Source of the DNA: CAVPGH01 sp046726955
GTDB lineage: Bacteria > Acidobacteriota > Vicinamibacteria > Fen-336
Direction: 5' to 3'
Assembly (NCBI GenBank): GCA_046726955.1
Contig: JBKPBQ010000491.1
Location: forward strand, 1-12,902
Length of the DNA stretch: 12,902 nt
Within the stretch, counting starts at the first letter, position 1, and each line of letters opens with the position of its first letter. This document shows, one piece after another, positions 1-6,615 of this stretch. The notes under the pieces are model-generated. The model made no database searches. It was not told the origin of the DNA and worked only from the letters and a program-made list of their open reading frames with translations. The translations under genes were made by a program, and so were the position numbers.

Positions 1-1
1 G

Positions 2-205
2 CTCCAGGCGGCGCTGTGGGCCGGCGGCGGCTGGGAGGTCGCGAAGCAGATCTTCGTCTCGCGGCTGCCGGGGATGCGGCTCGAGGCCATCTACGGTCCC
101 CTCGCCTTCGCAGTCGCCCTCGTGCTCTGGGCCTACGTCTCGAGCATCATCCTCGTGTTCGGCGCCCTCATGGCCACGGCCGTGGGCCGAGATTCGAAGC
201 CATAG
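2..205 (+). CDS. YihY/BrkB-family inner-membrane protein, C-terminal fragment
   Basis: This is the last 67 residues of a gene whose start lies before the window. The peptide has an amphipathic stretch ending in KQIFVSRLPGM, then LEAIYGPLAF, then a hydrophobic segment (VALVLWAYVSSIILVFGALM), and stops at TAG 203-205. The pattern 'YG-x-LA...LLW-x-Y-x-S-x-I-x-L-x-GA' is characteristic of the final membrane helices of the YihY/BrkB (UPF0761) family of multi-pass inner-membrane proteins, whose transport substrate is not firmly established. The family normally runs to roughly 280-320 residues, so about a fifth is visible. A hairpin follows the stop, and the next gene begins 56 bases on, on the same strand. 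The call rests on the C-terminal signature alone. Confidence 0.75.
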   Translation, partial: LQAALWAGGGWEVAKQIFVSRLPGMRLEAIYGPLAFAVALVLWAYVSSIILVFGALMATAVGRDSKP

Positions 206-212
206 GGGCCGG

Positions 213-232
213 CACGAGGGTCCGGGCTCGTG
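213..232 (+). terminator. Hairpin after the YihY-like gene, possible terminator
   Basis: CACGAG (213-218) pairs perfectly with CTCGTG (227-232) around an 8-base loop, starting 7 bases after the stop codon of the YihY-like gene. No T-tract follows, so it is not a textbook intrinsic terminator. It could be a weak terminator or an RNA 3'-end stabiliser separating this gene from the downstream unit. Confidence 0.3.
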
Positions 233-261
233 TAACCTGTCGCTTCGCGAGGGAAGGGCCG

Positions 262-3204
262 ATGCGCGTGAGGAGGAGACGGGACGGGCGGCGGATGCGT
301 GTCGTCCTGACAGTGGCGTCGCTCTTCCTGATGCCGGCGGCCGCGCCGGCGCTGCCGGCTCCGGACCGCCGCGCCTGGATCGAGGAGATGAAGACCGCGG
401 ACCGCGGTCCGTTCTCCCGGATTCGCTGGTTCTGCAAGGACGGGTCGGTGCTTCCTCCCACCGGGAGCGCGTGCGCCGAGCGCGGCGGCGGCTGGCAGCA
501 CGGCGAGTGGAGCCCGCGGACGACCGCGCTGCGCGCGGAGGGCTTCCTGGTCGCGAACGTGCTCGCCGGGATCGACGCGCCGGCTCTCGTCGCGGATCCC
601 GCCTTCCCGGAGAATTTCGCGCAGATCCTGGTGGAGCGGTTCCTCGTCGGAGCCGACAACGGCTGGATCTACAGGCGCGCCCAGTACTACCGCGGGGCCG
701 TGCAGGCCGAGGACGAGCGCGACGGGGCGCGAGCGCTGCTGCTCGCGATGCTCGCGGGCCCGGACTGGATCGGCTTCCGCTTCCCCGCGCTGCGGGCGGG
801 TGCGCGTCTGCTTCCCCACGGAAAGGAGACGGCGTCGATCCAGCAGGTCCGCGAGATGGCGGCGACGCTCGGCGACCTCGACCCGGGCTTCGTCCGGCTG
901 CGCGCGAAGATCCACGGGACGCCCGAGGCGAGAGACGCGGCCAGCGTGCGTGAGCACGCGGCCCGCTCCAGCCACCCCGAGCTCGCCGCGCGGTACGAGG
1001 CGCTCGCCGCGCAGATCGAGAAGGTCTACGCGGGCCCGCCGCTCGTCGAGCACGTGGAGCAGGAGGCGGCGGTGATGACCCGCGCGCCCTGGCTCCAGGA
1101 GATGCTGAGAGCGAGCGCGCGCAGCCTCACCGCTGCCGGCTCGCCGGCTTCTCGCTACGCGGCGTGCGCCGCCCTGCTCGCCGACCTGCGGGATGCGCTG
1201 CCGAAGGTGAACGCGGCCAGCGCACGTCTGCGGCTCCTCGACCTGAGCCTGGCCGCGGAGACCGAGGCGTTCCGGGCGGGGACCGAGCTGCGCGGGGCCG
1301 CGGCGGGAATGACTCGCGCCGAGCGCCTGGCCTTCCTGCGCGCCACGGGGGACGCCGGCTACGGCACCGGCCACCTCAACGGACGGCTGCGCGCCGAGCT
1401 CGTCCGCGAGACCGCACCCCTGGCGGGGCAGGAGGCCTCGCTCGGCGACTACCTCGTGGCCTTGAAACGGTTGTCGCTCGCCCCGGCGTGGGGCACGCAG
1501 GCGCTGCGCTTCCACTTCCAGGAGGCGATGGACAAGCTCACCCGCATCGAGCCCCTCGCCGACCTCTTCATCCAGGACCAGCTCCGGGGCAGCCCCCTCC
1601 TCGTGTACTCGCAGGTGCTCGACGGCCTGCTCCGCGACGCGAATCGCCTGGCGGGTGTGCACCACAAGCTCTACGGGCGCGAGGTCGGCGTGGGGTTGAA
1701 CGCGCTCAACCCCGGCCTCGCCCGCGGCATCCTGAACGCGCGGCCGAACATGGGGCGCCTCGACGAGTTCCGGGCCGACGGCATCTACGTGCTGCCGGAG
1801 ACGGTGGCCGACCTTCCGCCGCTCGCGGGCATCCTGACCGCGGGGGCCGGCAACCCGCTCTCCCACGTGCAGCTCCTCGCCCGCAACCTCGGCATCCCGA
1901 ACGTGGCGGTGGACGAGGAGCTCCTCGACGAGGTGCGCTCGCGCGACAGCCAAAGGGTCGTGCTCGCCGTGAGCCCGGGCGGGGTCGTGGAGCTCGCCGA
2001 GGACTCGCGCGAGTGGGACGCCGCACTCGACGACCGCGCGAAGAACGACGATCAGCTGGTGATCCGGCCCGACCTCCAGAAGCTCGACCTCTCGGTTCGC
2101 GACTTCGTTCCGCTGGAGGAGCTTCGCGCCTCCGACTCGGGCCGCATCGTGGGGCCGAAGGCGGCCAAGCTGGGCGAGCTGCGGAAGCACTTCCCCGAGG
2201 CGGTGACGCGAGGCGTCGCCATTCCCTTCGGTCTCTTCCGCGCCGTCGTCCTGGACCGGCCTTACGGCCAGACGGGGAAGTCGATCTACGAGTGGATGGT
2301 GGCGCGATTCCGGGCGATCGAGGCCATGCCCAGGGACTCTCCGGAGGAGGACGCGGCGTCCGAGGATTTGAGGACGCACCTCTACGACCTCATCCGCAAC
2401 AGCGATCTGGGTCCGGAGTTCCTCGCGCGGCTCCGGGCGGCGATGGACCGCGTCTTCGGCGCGGGGTGGAAGGGCGGCGTCTTCGTGCGTTCCGACACGA
2501 ACGTCGAGGACCTGCCCGGGTTCACAGGGGCCGGGCTCAACTTGACGGTCCCGAACGTGGTGGGCTTCGACGCCGTGACCGACGCGATCCGCGAGGTCTG
2601 GGCCTCGCCGTTCACCGCGCGCGCCTGGGCCTGGCGCCAGGGCCACATGAAGGACCCCGAGAACGTCTATCCCGCCGTGCTGCTGCTCGAGACCGTTCCC
2701 TCGGACGTCTCGGGCGTGCTCGTCACGCAGAGCCTGGAGAGTGGCGACCGCGCCGTTCTCTCCGTCGCGGTGAACGAGGGCATGGGGGGCGCGGTGGAAG
2801 GGCAGGCGGCGGAGTCGCTGCGCATCGACTCGCGCGACGGGAGCGTGCGCGCGCTGGCCACGGCCACGGCGCCCTGGCGCTACGCGCCGCGGCCGGAGGG
2901 CGGGGTCGCGAAGCTGCGGACGAGCGGAAGCGAGACTCTGCTGGACGCCGCCGAGGTGAAGACACTCGCCCAGTTCTCGCGGGACCTCCCGGCGCGCTTC
3001 CCGGCCATCGTGGACGACGAAGGCAAGTCCACCGCCGCCGACGTGGAGTTCGCGTTCGTGGGCGGCAAGCTCGCGCTGCTGCAGATCCGTCCGTTCCTGG
3101 AGAGCCGGCGCGCGCGGGCGAGCATCTACCTGCACCGGATGGACGAGGGCCTTCTCTCCGCGTTCTCGCGGACGGTCCGGCTCTCGGAGGCGCCGAAGCC
3201 GTGA
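262..3204 (+). CDS. Exported dikinase-like protein: phosphohistidine domain plus C-terminal PPDK-type ATP-binding domain
   Basis: This 980-residue protein begins with an Arg-rich n-region and a hydrophobic core (VVLTVASLFLMPAAAPALPA), which reads as a signal peptide. Residues of about 35-480 are helix-rich and match no family I recognise. A phosphohistidine swivelling domain follows, with the motif GNPLSHVQLLARNLGIPNV and candidate catalytic His535. A PPDK_N/PEP-synthase-type ATP-binding domain covers about 630-945: VGPKAAKLGEL (Lys633), FVRSDTNVEDLPGFTGAG (Arg743), SDVSGVLVTQ and the closing QIRPF (Gln941). PEP synthase and PPDK have ATP domain, His domain, then a C-terminal PEP/pyruvate barrel. 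Here the order is His then ATP with no barrel, as in alpha-glucan water dikinase, whose LSHV-x3-ARN His motif is also very similar. I infer an ATP-dependent dikinase or derivative; the substrate is unknown. ATG 262 is preceded by GGGAAG at 5-base spacing; ATG 295 is the alternative. The stop overlaps the next start by 4 bases. Confidence 0.72.
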   Translation: MRVRRRRDGRRMRVVLTVASLFLMPAAAPALPAPDRRAWIEEMKTADRGPFSRIRWFCKDGSVLPPTGSACAERGGGWQHGEWSPRTTALRAEGFLVANVLAGIDAPALVADPAFPENFAQILVERFLVGADNGWIYRRAQYYRGAVQAEDERDGARALLLAMLAGPDWIGFRFPALRAGARLLPHGKETASIQQVREMAATLGDLDPGFVRLRAKIHGTPEARDAASVREHAARSSHPELAARYEALAAQIEKVYAGPPLVEHVEQEAAVMTRAPWLQEMLRASARSLTAAGSPASRYAACAALLADLRDALPKVNAASARLRLLDLSLAAETEAFRAGTELRGAAAGMTRAERLAFLRATGDAGYGTGHLNGRLRAELVRETAPLAGQEASLGDYLVALKRLSLAPAWGTQALRFHFQEAMDKLTRIEPLADLFIQDQLRGSPLLVYSQVLDGLLRDANRLAGVHHKLYGREVGVGLNALNPGLARGILNARPNMGRLDEFRADGIYVLPETVADLPPLAGILTAGAGNPLSHVQLLARNLGIPNVAVDEELLDEVRSRDSQRVVLAVSPGGVVELAEDSREWDAALDDRAKNDDQLVIRPDLQKLDLSVRDFVPLEELRASDSGRIVGPKAAKLGELRKHFPEAVTRGVAIPFGLFRAVVLDRPYGQTGKSIYEWMVARFRAIEAMPRDSPEEDAASEDLRTHLYDLIRNSDLGPEFLARLRAAMDRVFGAGWKGGVFVRSDTNVEDLPGFTGAGLNLTVPNVVGFDAVTDAIREVWASPFTARAWAWRQGHMKDPENVYPAVLLLETVPSDVSGVLVTQSLESGDRAVLSVAVNEGMGGAVEGQAAESLRIDSRDGSVRALATATAPWRYAPRPEGGVAKLRTSGSETLLDAAEVKTLAQFSRDLPARFPAIVDDEGKSTAADVEFAFVGGKLALLQIRPFLESRRARASIYLHRMDEGLLSAFSRTVRLSEAPKP

Positions 3205-4610
3205 CGCGGTGTTTGGGTCCGTCGTCTGCCGCGGCATTCGCCGCCGCGGTCCTGCTGCTGCCGGCGGGATTCGCGTCGGCCTACCCGCTCGAGGGCTACG
3301 AGTCGACGGGCATCCGCCGCCTTCTCGGGATCCGGCTCGCCCAGGAGGGTCTCGTGCGCGACGCGCGGCAGCCTCCGGGGGCCCGGCTCGGCCTCGCGGA
3401 CGTGGACCTGCGGCTCCTCGACCGTCACGACTTTGATCTGCCTCTCCCCGATCCCGAGCTGACGCGGCAGGTCACCGAGCTCCTCGGCGCCGAGGCCGAG
3501 AGCTACAGCGTGGGCCTCCTCGACCTGTCCGATCCCGCCGTCCCTCGCTACGCCGAGTATCGCGGCGACCACCGGCAGAACGTGGGGAGCGTGGGCAAGC
3601 TGCTCGTTGCCGTCGCGCTCTTCCAGGCGCTGGCCGACACGTGGCCGGACGTCGAGGCCCGGCGGCGCGTGCTGCGGGAGACGATCGTGACCGCCGACGA
3701 TTTCTCGCAGACCGACCACCACACCGTCCGCTTCTTCGACCCGGCCACGAAGGCGCTGGAGCGGCGGACGATCCGCATCGGCGACAAGGGGTCGCTCTAC
3801 GAGTACCTCGACTGGATGCTCTCGCCGAGCTCGAACTCGGCCGCGGGCATGGTCATGCGCGAGGCCATGCTCGTGCGCCAGTACGGGACTTCGTACCCGG
3901 TGGCGGAGGCGGAGATCCGGCGCTTCTTCAAGGAGACGCCGATGGCCGAGAAGAACGCGCTCTTCGAGCGGACGTTCCTGGAGCCGGTGACCCGCAACGG
4001 CTTGAACCTCGACCTCTTCAAGCAGGGGAGCATCTTCACGCACCGCGGCAAGCTGGTCGTCTCGGGATCGGGGGAGAGCTACGGGTCGGCGCGGGAGCTC
4101 GCCCGCTACCTGGTGCGGCTGGAGGAGGGACGGCTCGTCGACGAGTTCTCGAGCCGGGAGATCAAGCGGCTCCTGTACGTCACGGAGCGCCGGATCCGCT
4201 ACGCCGCTTCGCCCGTCCTGGCTCCTTCGGCCGTGTACTTCAAGTCGGGTTCGCTCTGGGAGTGCGCGAAGGAGGCGGGCTTCACGTGCGTGCCGTACGC
4301 GGGCAACGTCAAGAACTACATGAACTCCGTCGCGATCGTGGAGCACCCGGCGGGCGAGCGGCGGCTCTACTACATGGTGACGATCGTCTCCAACGTGCTC
4401 CGCCGGAACTCGGCGTCCGTCCACATGGAGCTCGCCACGCGGATCCAGAAGCTCGTGGAGGCGCGCCACGGCGGCGCCGCCGCTCCGCGTGCGGCACCCA
4501 CTGCTATGCCGACGCCTTCCCCGGCGACCACGCCTGCGCCTATGCCTACCCCTACGCCTTCACCGGCCGCTCCGCCCGGGTCCGCCACACCCACACCGCG
4601 GGTCCGCTAG
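3201..4610 (+). CDS. Exported SxxK serine hydrolase (beta-lactamase/PBP-like fold) with Pro/Thr-rich tail
   Basis: The protein is 469 residues. The GTG start overlaps the TGA of the preceding gene (GTGA, 3201-3204), with GGAGG at 3186-3190 as ribosome binding site, so the two are probably translationally coupled. The N-terminus (AAAFAAAVLLLPAGFASA, then Y) is a signal peptide with an AxA-type cleavage site. The three active-site motifs of the penicillin-binding/class A beta-lactamase superfamily are present in order: SVGK (Ser130, Lys133), SSN (Ser210-Asn212) and KSG (Lys348-Gly350). I see no clear Glu166-type omega-loop motif, so true beta-lactamase activity is unlikely; an esterase, peptidase or peptidoglycan-related role is more plausible. 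From about residue 430 the protein is a low-complexity Ala/Pro/Thr tail with PTPSP and PTPTPSP units, possibly a wall-spanning or glycosylated linker. A second protein with the same motif set lies at 6604-7545 on the other strand. Confidence 0.8.
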   Translation: MTRCLGPSSAAAFAAAVLLLPAGFASAYPLEGYESTGIRRLLGIRLAQEGLVRDARQPPGARLGLADVDLRLLDRHDFDLPLPDPELTRQVTELLGAEAESYSVGLLDLSDPAVPRYAEYRGDHRQNVGSVGKLLVAVALFQALADTWPDVEARRRVLRETIVTADDFSQTDHHTVRFFDPATKALERRTIRIGDKGSLYEYLDWMLSPSSNSAAGMVMREAMLVRQYGTSYPVAEAEIRRFFKETPMAEKNALFERTFLEPVTRNGLNLDLFKQGSIFTHRGKLVVSGSGESYGSARELARYLVRLEEGRLVDEFSSREIKRLLYVTERRIRYAASPVLAPSAVYFKSGSLWECAKEAGFTCVPYAGNVKNYMNSVAIVEHPAGERRLYYMVTIVSNVLRRNSASVHMELATRIQKLVEARHGGAAAPRAAPTAMPTPSPATTPAPMPTPTPSPAAPPGSATPTPRVR

Positions 4611-4774
4611 GGATCGTCTTCACCGACGCGGCGCTCGGTCCTCCGGAGCCGTTTCCCGCGCCGACGCCGAGCGGCACTGCGTTTGTGCCGCCGGCATCTG
4701 GCCCTCCGGGCTCACCGTTGCGGGAATCAGGCCCTCGGCGTCCGATCCGCAGCGAACGCCGACATCATGACCGC

Positions 4775-4795
4775 GCGAGTCCCCGTGGGGCTCGC
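4775..4795. terminator. Hairpin in the convergent gap between serine hydrolase and HNH genes
   Basis: GCGAG (4775-4779) pairs with CTCGC (4791-4795), and CCCC pairs with GGGG inside it, with one bulged T. The hairpin lies between two converging genes (ends at 4610 and 4844) and could act for either strand. It lacks a T-tract. I see no gene in the 233-base gap 4611-4843; open frames crossing it are shadows of the neighbours. Confidence 0.3.
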
Positions 4796-4843
4796 ATACG
4801 CGCCTGTCTGCGTTGTCGCCGAGACCTTGCGGCTTCGCCTACC

Positions 4844-5944
4844 TCATGCCGACTCTCTCTTGGGTTTGCCCCGTGCCGCCCGATGCCGCGAGATCAAGGC
4901 TCGCCCGAAGTCGTGCTCGGCCTCGTACCGGTTGTGCGGCGGGCACATCAGGCAGACGTCGCGCAGCGTGGCTTGGCCGCCCAGGGCGTAGGGAAACCTG
5001 TGGTGGTACTCGAGCCGAACCCGCTCCGGGCACCGCCAGCCCTTCGCGTTGGTATAGCGGCATCGCCCTTCGTCGCGCACGTAGACCGCGCGCCGCAGCG
5101 CCATCGAAAGGTAACGAGTGTCCGGCTGCGGATCCGGTATCGAGGCCACCTGCGCAGTCGGTCTCGCCGCCGCCTTCCGCGGAGCCTTAGCCAGGCCAAA
5201 GCGCTTCGCCTCCAGACGCTCGAGCTTCTCGCTCACCGCTCGCTCGATGACGGCGGCCAGGTCGGCCGACATCAGCTTCTGGAGGCGCTCCAGCTTCTGG
5301 CGCAGCTCGGAGCCGGCCGTGAACTGGACTCTGTAGCGCGCCGGGGCGAGAGGTTGGATCACTGCTGGTGAAGTAATGGTCGAGGCAACACCGTCCGGAC
5401 GGTGTTGCGCGGCTGAAGCAAACGGCGCCGGAGTATTGCCTGCCGGGAGCAGCGGTGCCGGCAAAGCCGTCGTCCCAATTTCGACGTCGGGGGCCGCGGC
5501 CACAGGAAGCTTGCGGATGACTCCAGGCACGTCGGGCTGGGGATCGAGCTCGGCCACGATCTCCTCGATCTCGCGCTTGGTCCGATGAGCCGCCCGTTCC
5601 AGGACGGCGGTGGCGTTCTCGGGCGTGAGATGAGGCGCGAGAAGGGAGATACCCGAGAGGTGAAGGCGGCCGTCTCCGAGCATCTCCAGGATCGTCGGAT
5701 GCTTGCGCGCCGCCCGGGCCACGGTGATCCTCAGGCCGGCCTCGGCCTCGGAGAGATGCAGGACGTCCGTGCAGTACCGGAACATCGAGGGAAAGGCCTC
5801 GCGCGCGTAGAGCCGGCGCTCGTCCACTTCGCCGATGTGGGCCACGAGGTCGGCCTCGAGCCGGCGCGAGTTCCCAAGGAGCGCGGCCAGACGGCGAAGG
5901 AGCTCGTCGTCCGAGACCTGAGCGAACCGAGTTGTGTATTGCAT
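4844..5944 (-). CDS. HNH endonuclease, DUF222/13E12-like repeat-family protein
   Basis: This 366-residue protein has three parts. Residues 1-145 form a helical N-terminal domain (SDDELLRRLAALL, LVAHIGEVDERRLY, LHLSGISLLAPHL), typical of the DUF222-like partner of HNH nucleases. Residues 146-200 are a Pro/Ala-rich linker. The C-terminal HNH domain (about 280-345) shows paired cysteines Cys295 and Cys305, the catalytic-type His314-His315 in EYHHRFPYALGG, and CLMCPPHN (Cys331, Cys334, His337, Asn338). Such modules nick or cut DNA with one metal ion. From memory, proteins of this architecture occur in many scattered copies in high-GC genomes, like the mycobacterial 13E12 repeats, suggesting a selfish or mobile character; that is background, not visible here. 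ATG 5944 has no strong ribosome binding site. The gene lies opposite to the unit before it and contains a 24-bp palindrome in the linker. Its biological role is unknown. Confidence 0.85.
   Translation of the reverse strand: MQYTTRFAQVSDDELLRRLAALLGNSRRLEADLVAHIGEVDERRLYAREAFPSMFRYCTDVLHLSEAEAGLRITVARAARKHPTILEMLGDGRLHLSGISLLAPHLTPENATAVLERAAHRTKREIEEIVAELDPQPDVPGVIRKLPVAAAPDVEIGTTALPAPLLPAGNTPAPFASAAQHRPDGVASTITSPAVIQPLAPARYRVQFTAGSELRQKLERLQKLMSADLAAVIERAVSEKLERLEAKRFGLAKAPRKAAARPTAQVASIPDPQPDTRYLSMALRRAVYVRDEGRCRYTNAKGWRCPERVRLEYHHRFPYALGGQATLRDVCLMCPPHNRYEAEHDFGRALISRHRAARGKPKRESA
5385..5408. repeat. 24-bp perfect palindrome inside the HNH gene
   Basis: The half-site GCAACACCGTCC (5385-5396) is followed directly by its exact reverse complement (5397-5408) with no spacer. 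It falls in the low-complexity linker of the HNH protein (about residues 179-187), between the DUF222-like and HNH domains, where sequence is least constrained. It may be a protein-binding site, a small palindromic insertion, or the nuclease's own target; the sequence cannot decide between these. Confidence 0.9.
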
Positions 5945-6603
5945 GGACCGAAGGTACGCCTAACGCAGGACAGGCGAGGTCCGATCAGTGAAAAAAGAAA
6001 CATAGGCTCGACCGCCCGTCATGCGAGTCTGTCGTGATCGCCGAGGCTATCGAGACGAGAGGCCCGAGAGGAGAGCCGGGAGAAAAACGGGAGACGAGCT
6101 TTGCAACCGAGAATCCCAAGGGCAAATCCGGCGACGAGACACTCGAGACTGGATAGTGACGGGGACGGGAAGGGAGAGACCACTCGAGGCGGAGACAAGC
6201 CCGGGTTTCAGCCCGGACCGTGACAGAGGAGACTGGCCTGTCGGGGCGAGAGCGAGGCGAAAGGCGGGACAGGAGAGGAGCACGCTTCAGAGAGCGTCGT
6301 TGCGGGGGAGGGTGGTCGAGAGAAGGTCGTGGCGGAGCCCTACGACGGATATGCCGCGGTTCGGGATGCCGACAGGTCCTGACGGAGATCGTACCGGGTG
6401 CTGAGAGGAGGGACGCGGAGAGTCGTCAGGGGAACGGTCGCGAGGAGAGGCTTCTCAAACCCGAGAGGAGGCCCGTGCGCAAGGTGACCTCGCTCCACGC
6501 GTCGCGCATGCGGCTCAGCGACCGCTGATCACGAGCGCAAAGCGATCGACACGTCATCCCGGGAAGTCTCGATGGAACGAAGGCGGCCGGAAAAAGCGCG
6601 AAA
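5945..6603. other. Purine-rich stretch without a credible gene; candidate structured RNA or decayed element
   Basis: I find no convincing protein gene in these 659 bases; the open frames are short, Arg-rich, overlap each other and match nothing I recognise. In 6061-6480 the + strand is about two-thirds purine by hand count, and GC in the lines I counted is near 60%, below the flanking genes. Helices visible: 6002-6010 with 6042-6050 (8 pairs, one G-G mismatch) enclosing 6023-6026 with 6038-6041; CCGGG 6201-6205 with 6212-6216; CCTGTC 6237-6242 with GACAGG 6268-6273; ACGCT 6282-6286 with 6293-6297; GTCGT 6326-6330 with ACGAC 6342-6346; an imperfect helix 6449-6456 with 6465-6473; TCAGC 6515-6519 with 6524-6528. 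An A-tract lies at 5991-6000. Strand, ends and function are unknown. Confidence 0.4.
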
Positions 6604-6615
6604 CTACCGCTGCGC
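6591..6615 (-). terminator. Weak terminator-like hairpin after the minus-strand serine hydrolase
   Basis: Read on the minus strand, GCGC (6615-6612) can pair with GCGC (6599-6596) and is followed directly by five T residues (6595-6591). The stem is only 4 bp and the hairpin spans the stop codon of the serine hydrolase gene, so this is a weak candidate for the end of the minus-strand transcript. Confidence 0.22.

Noticed and set aside
398..411. 14-bp palindrome CGGACCGCGGTCCG in the dikinase-like gene
   Set aside because: It is short, GC-only in character and within coding sequence of about 70% GC; chance is an adequate explanation.
1164..3200. Extension of the serine hydrolase frame upstream to 1164
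   Set aside because: The extra 679 codons overlap the dikinase-like gene out of frame and are Arg-rich noise. GTG 3201, with a ribosome binding site and signal peptide, is the real start.
262..3204. PEP synthase or pyruvate phosphate dikinase
   Set aside because: The PEP/pyruvate-binding barrel is absent, the His domain precedes the ATP domain, and a signal peptide is present.
133..3237. A 1034-codon open frame on the minus strand
   Set aside because: It is antisense to the dikinase-like gene, whose + frame has a signal peptide and conserved domains. Its product is Arg/Ala/Pro-rich and featureless, a usual shadow in very GC-rich DNA.
6021..6528. Two overlapping + strand frames (6021-6404 and 6220-6528) as small protein genes
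   Set aside because: Both are Arg-rich, lack a clear ribosome binding site and any recognisable motif, and overlap in different frames. A decayed protein remnant cannot be excluded.
6002..6570. Group II intron or retron
   Set aside because: I could not find a domain V-like hairpin, a GUGYG-type 5' end, or any reverse transcriptase coding sequence.
5945..6603. HEARO/omega-RNA of an IscB system
   Set aside because: The neighbouring nuclease has an HNH domain but no RuvC or arginine-rich bridge helix; it is DUF222-like, not IscB. The likeness is only the pairing of an HNH gene with an RNA-like region.
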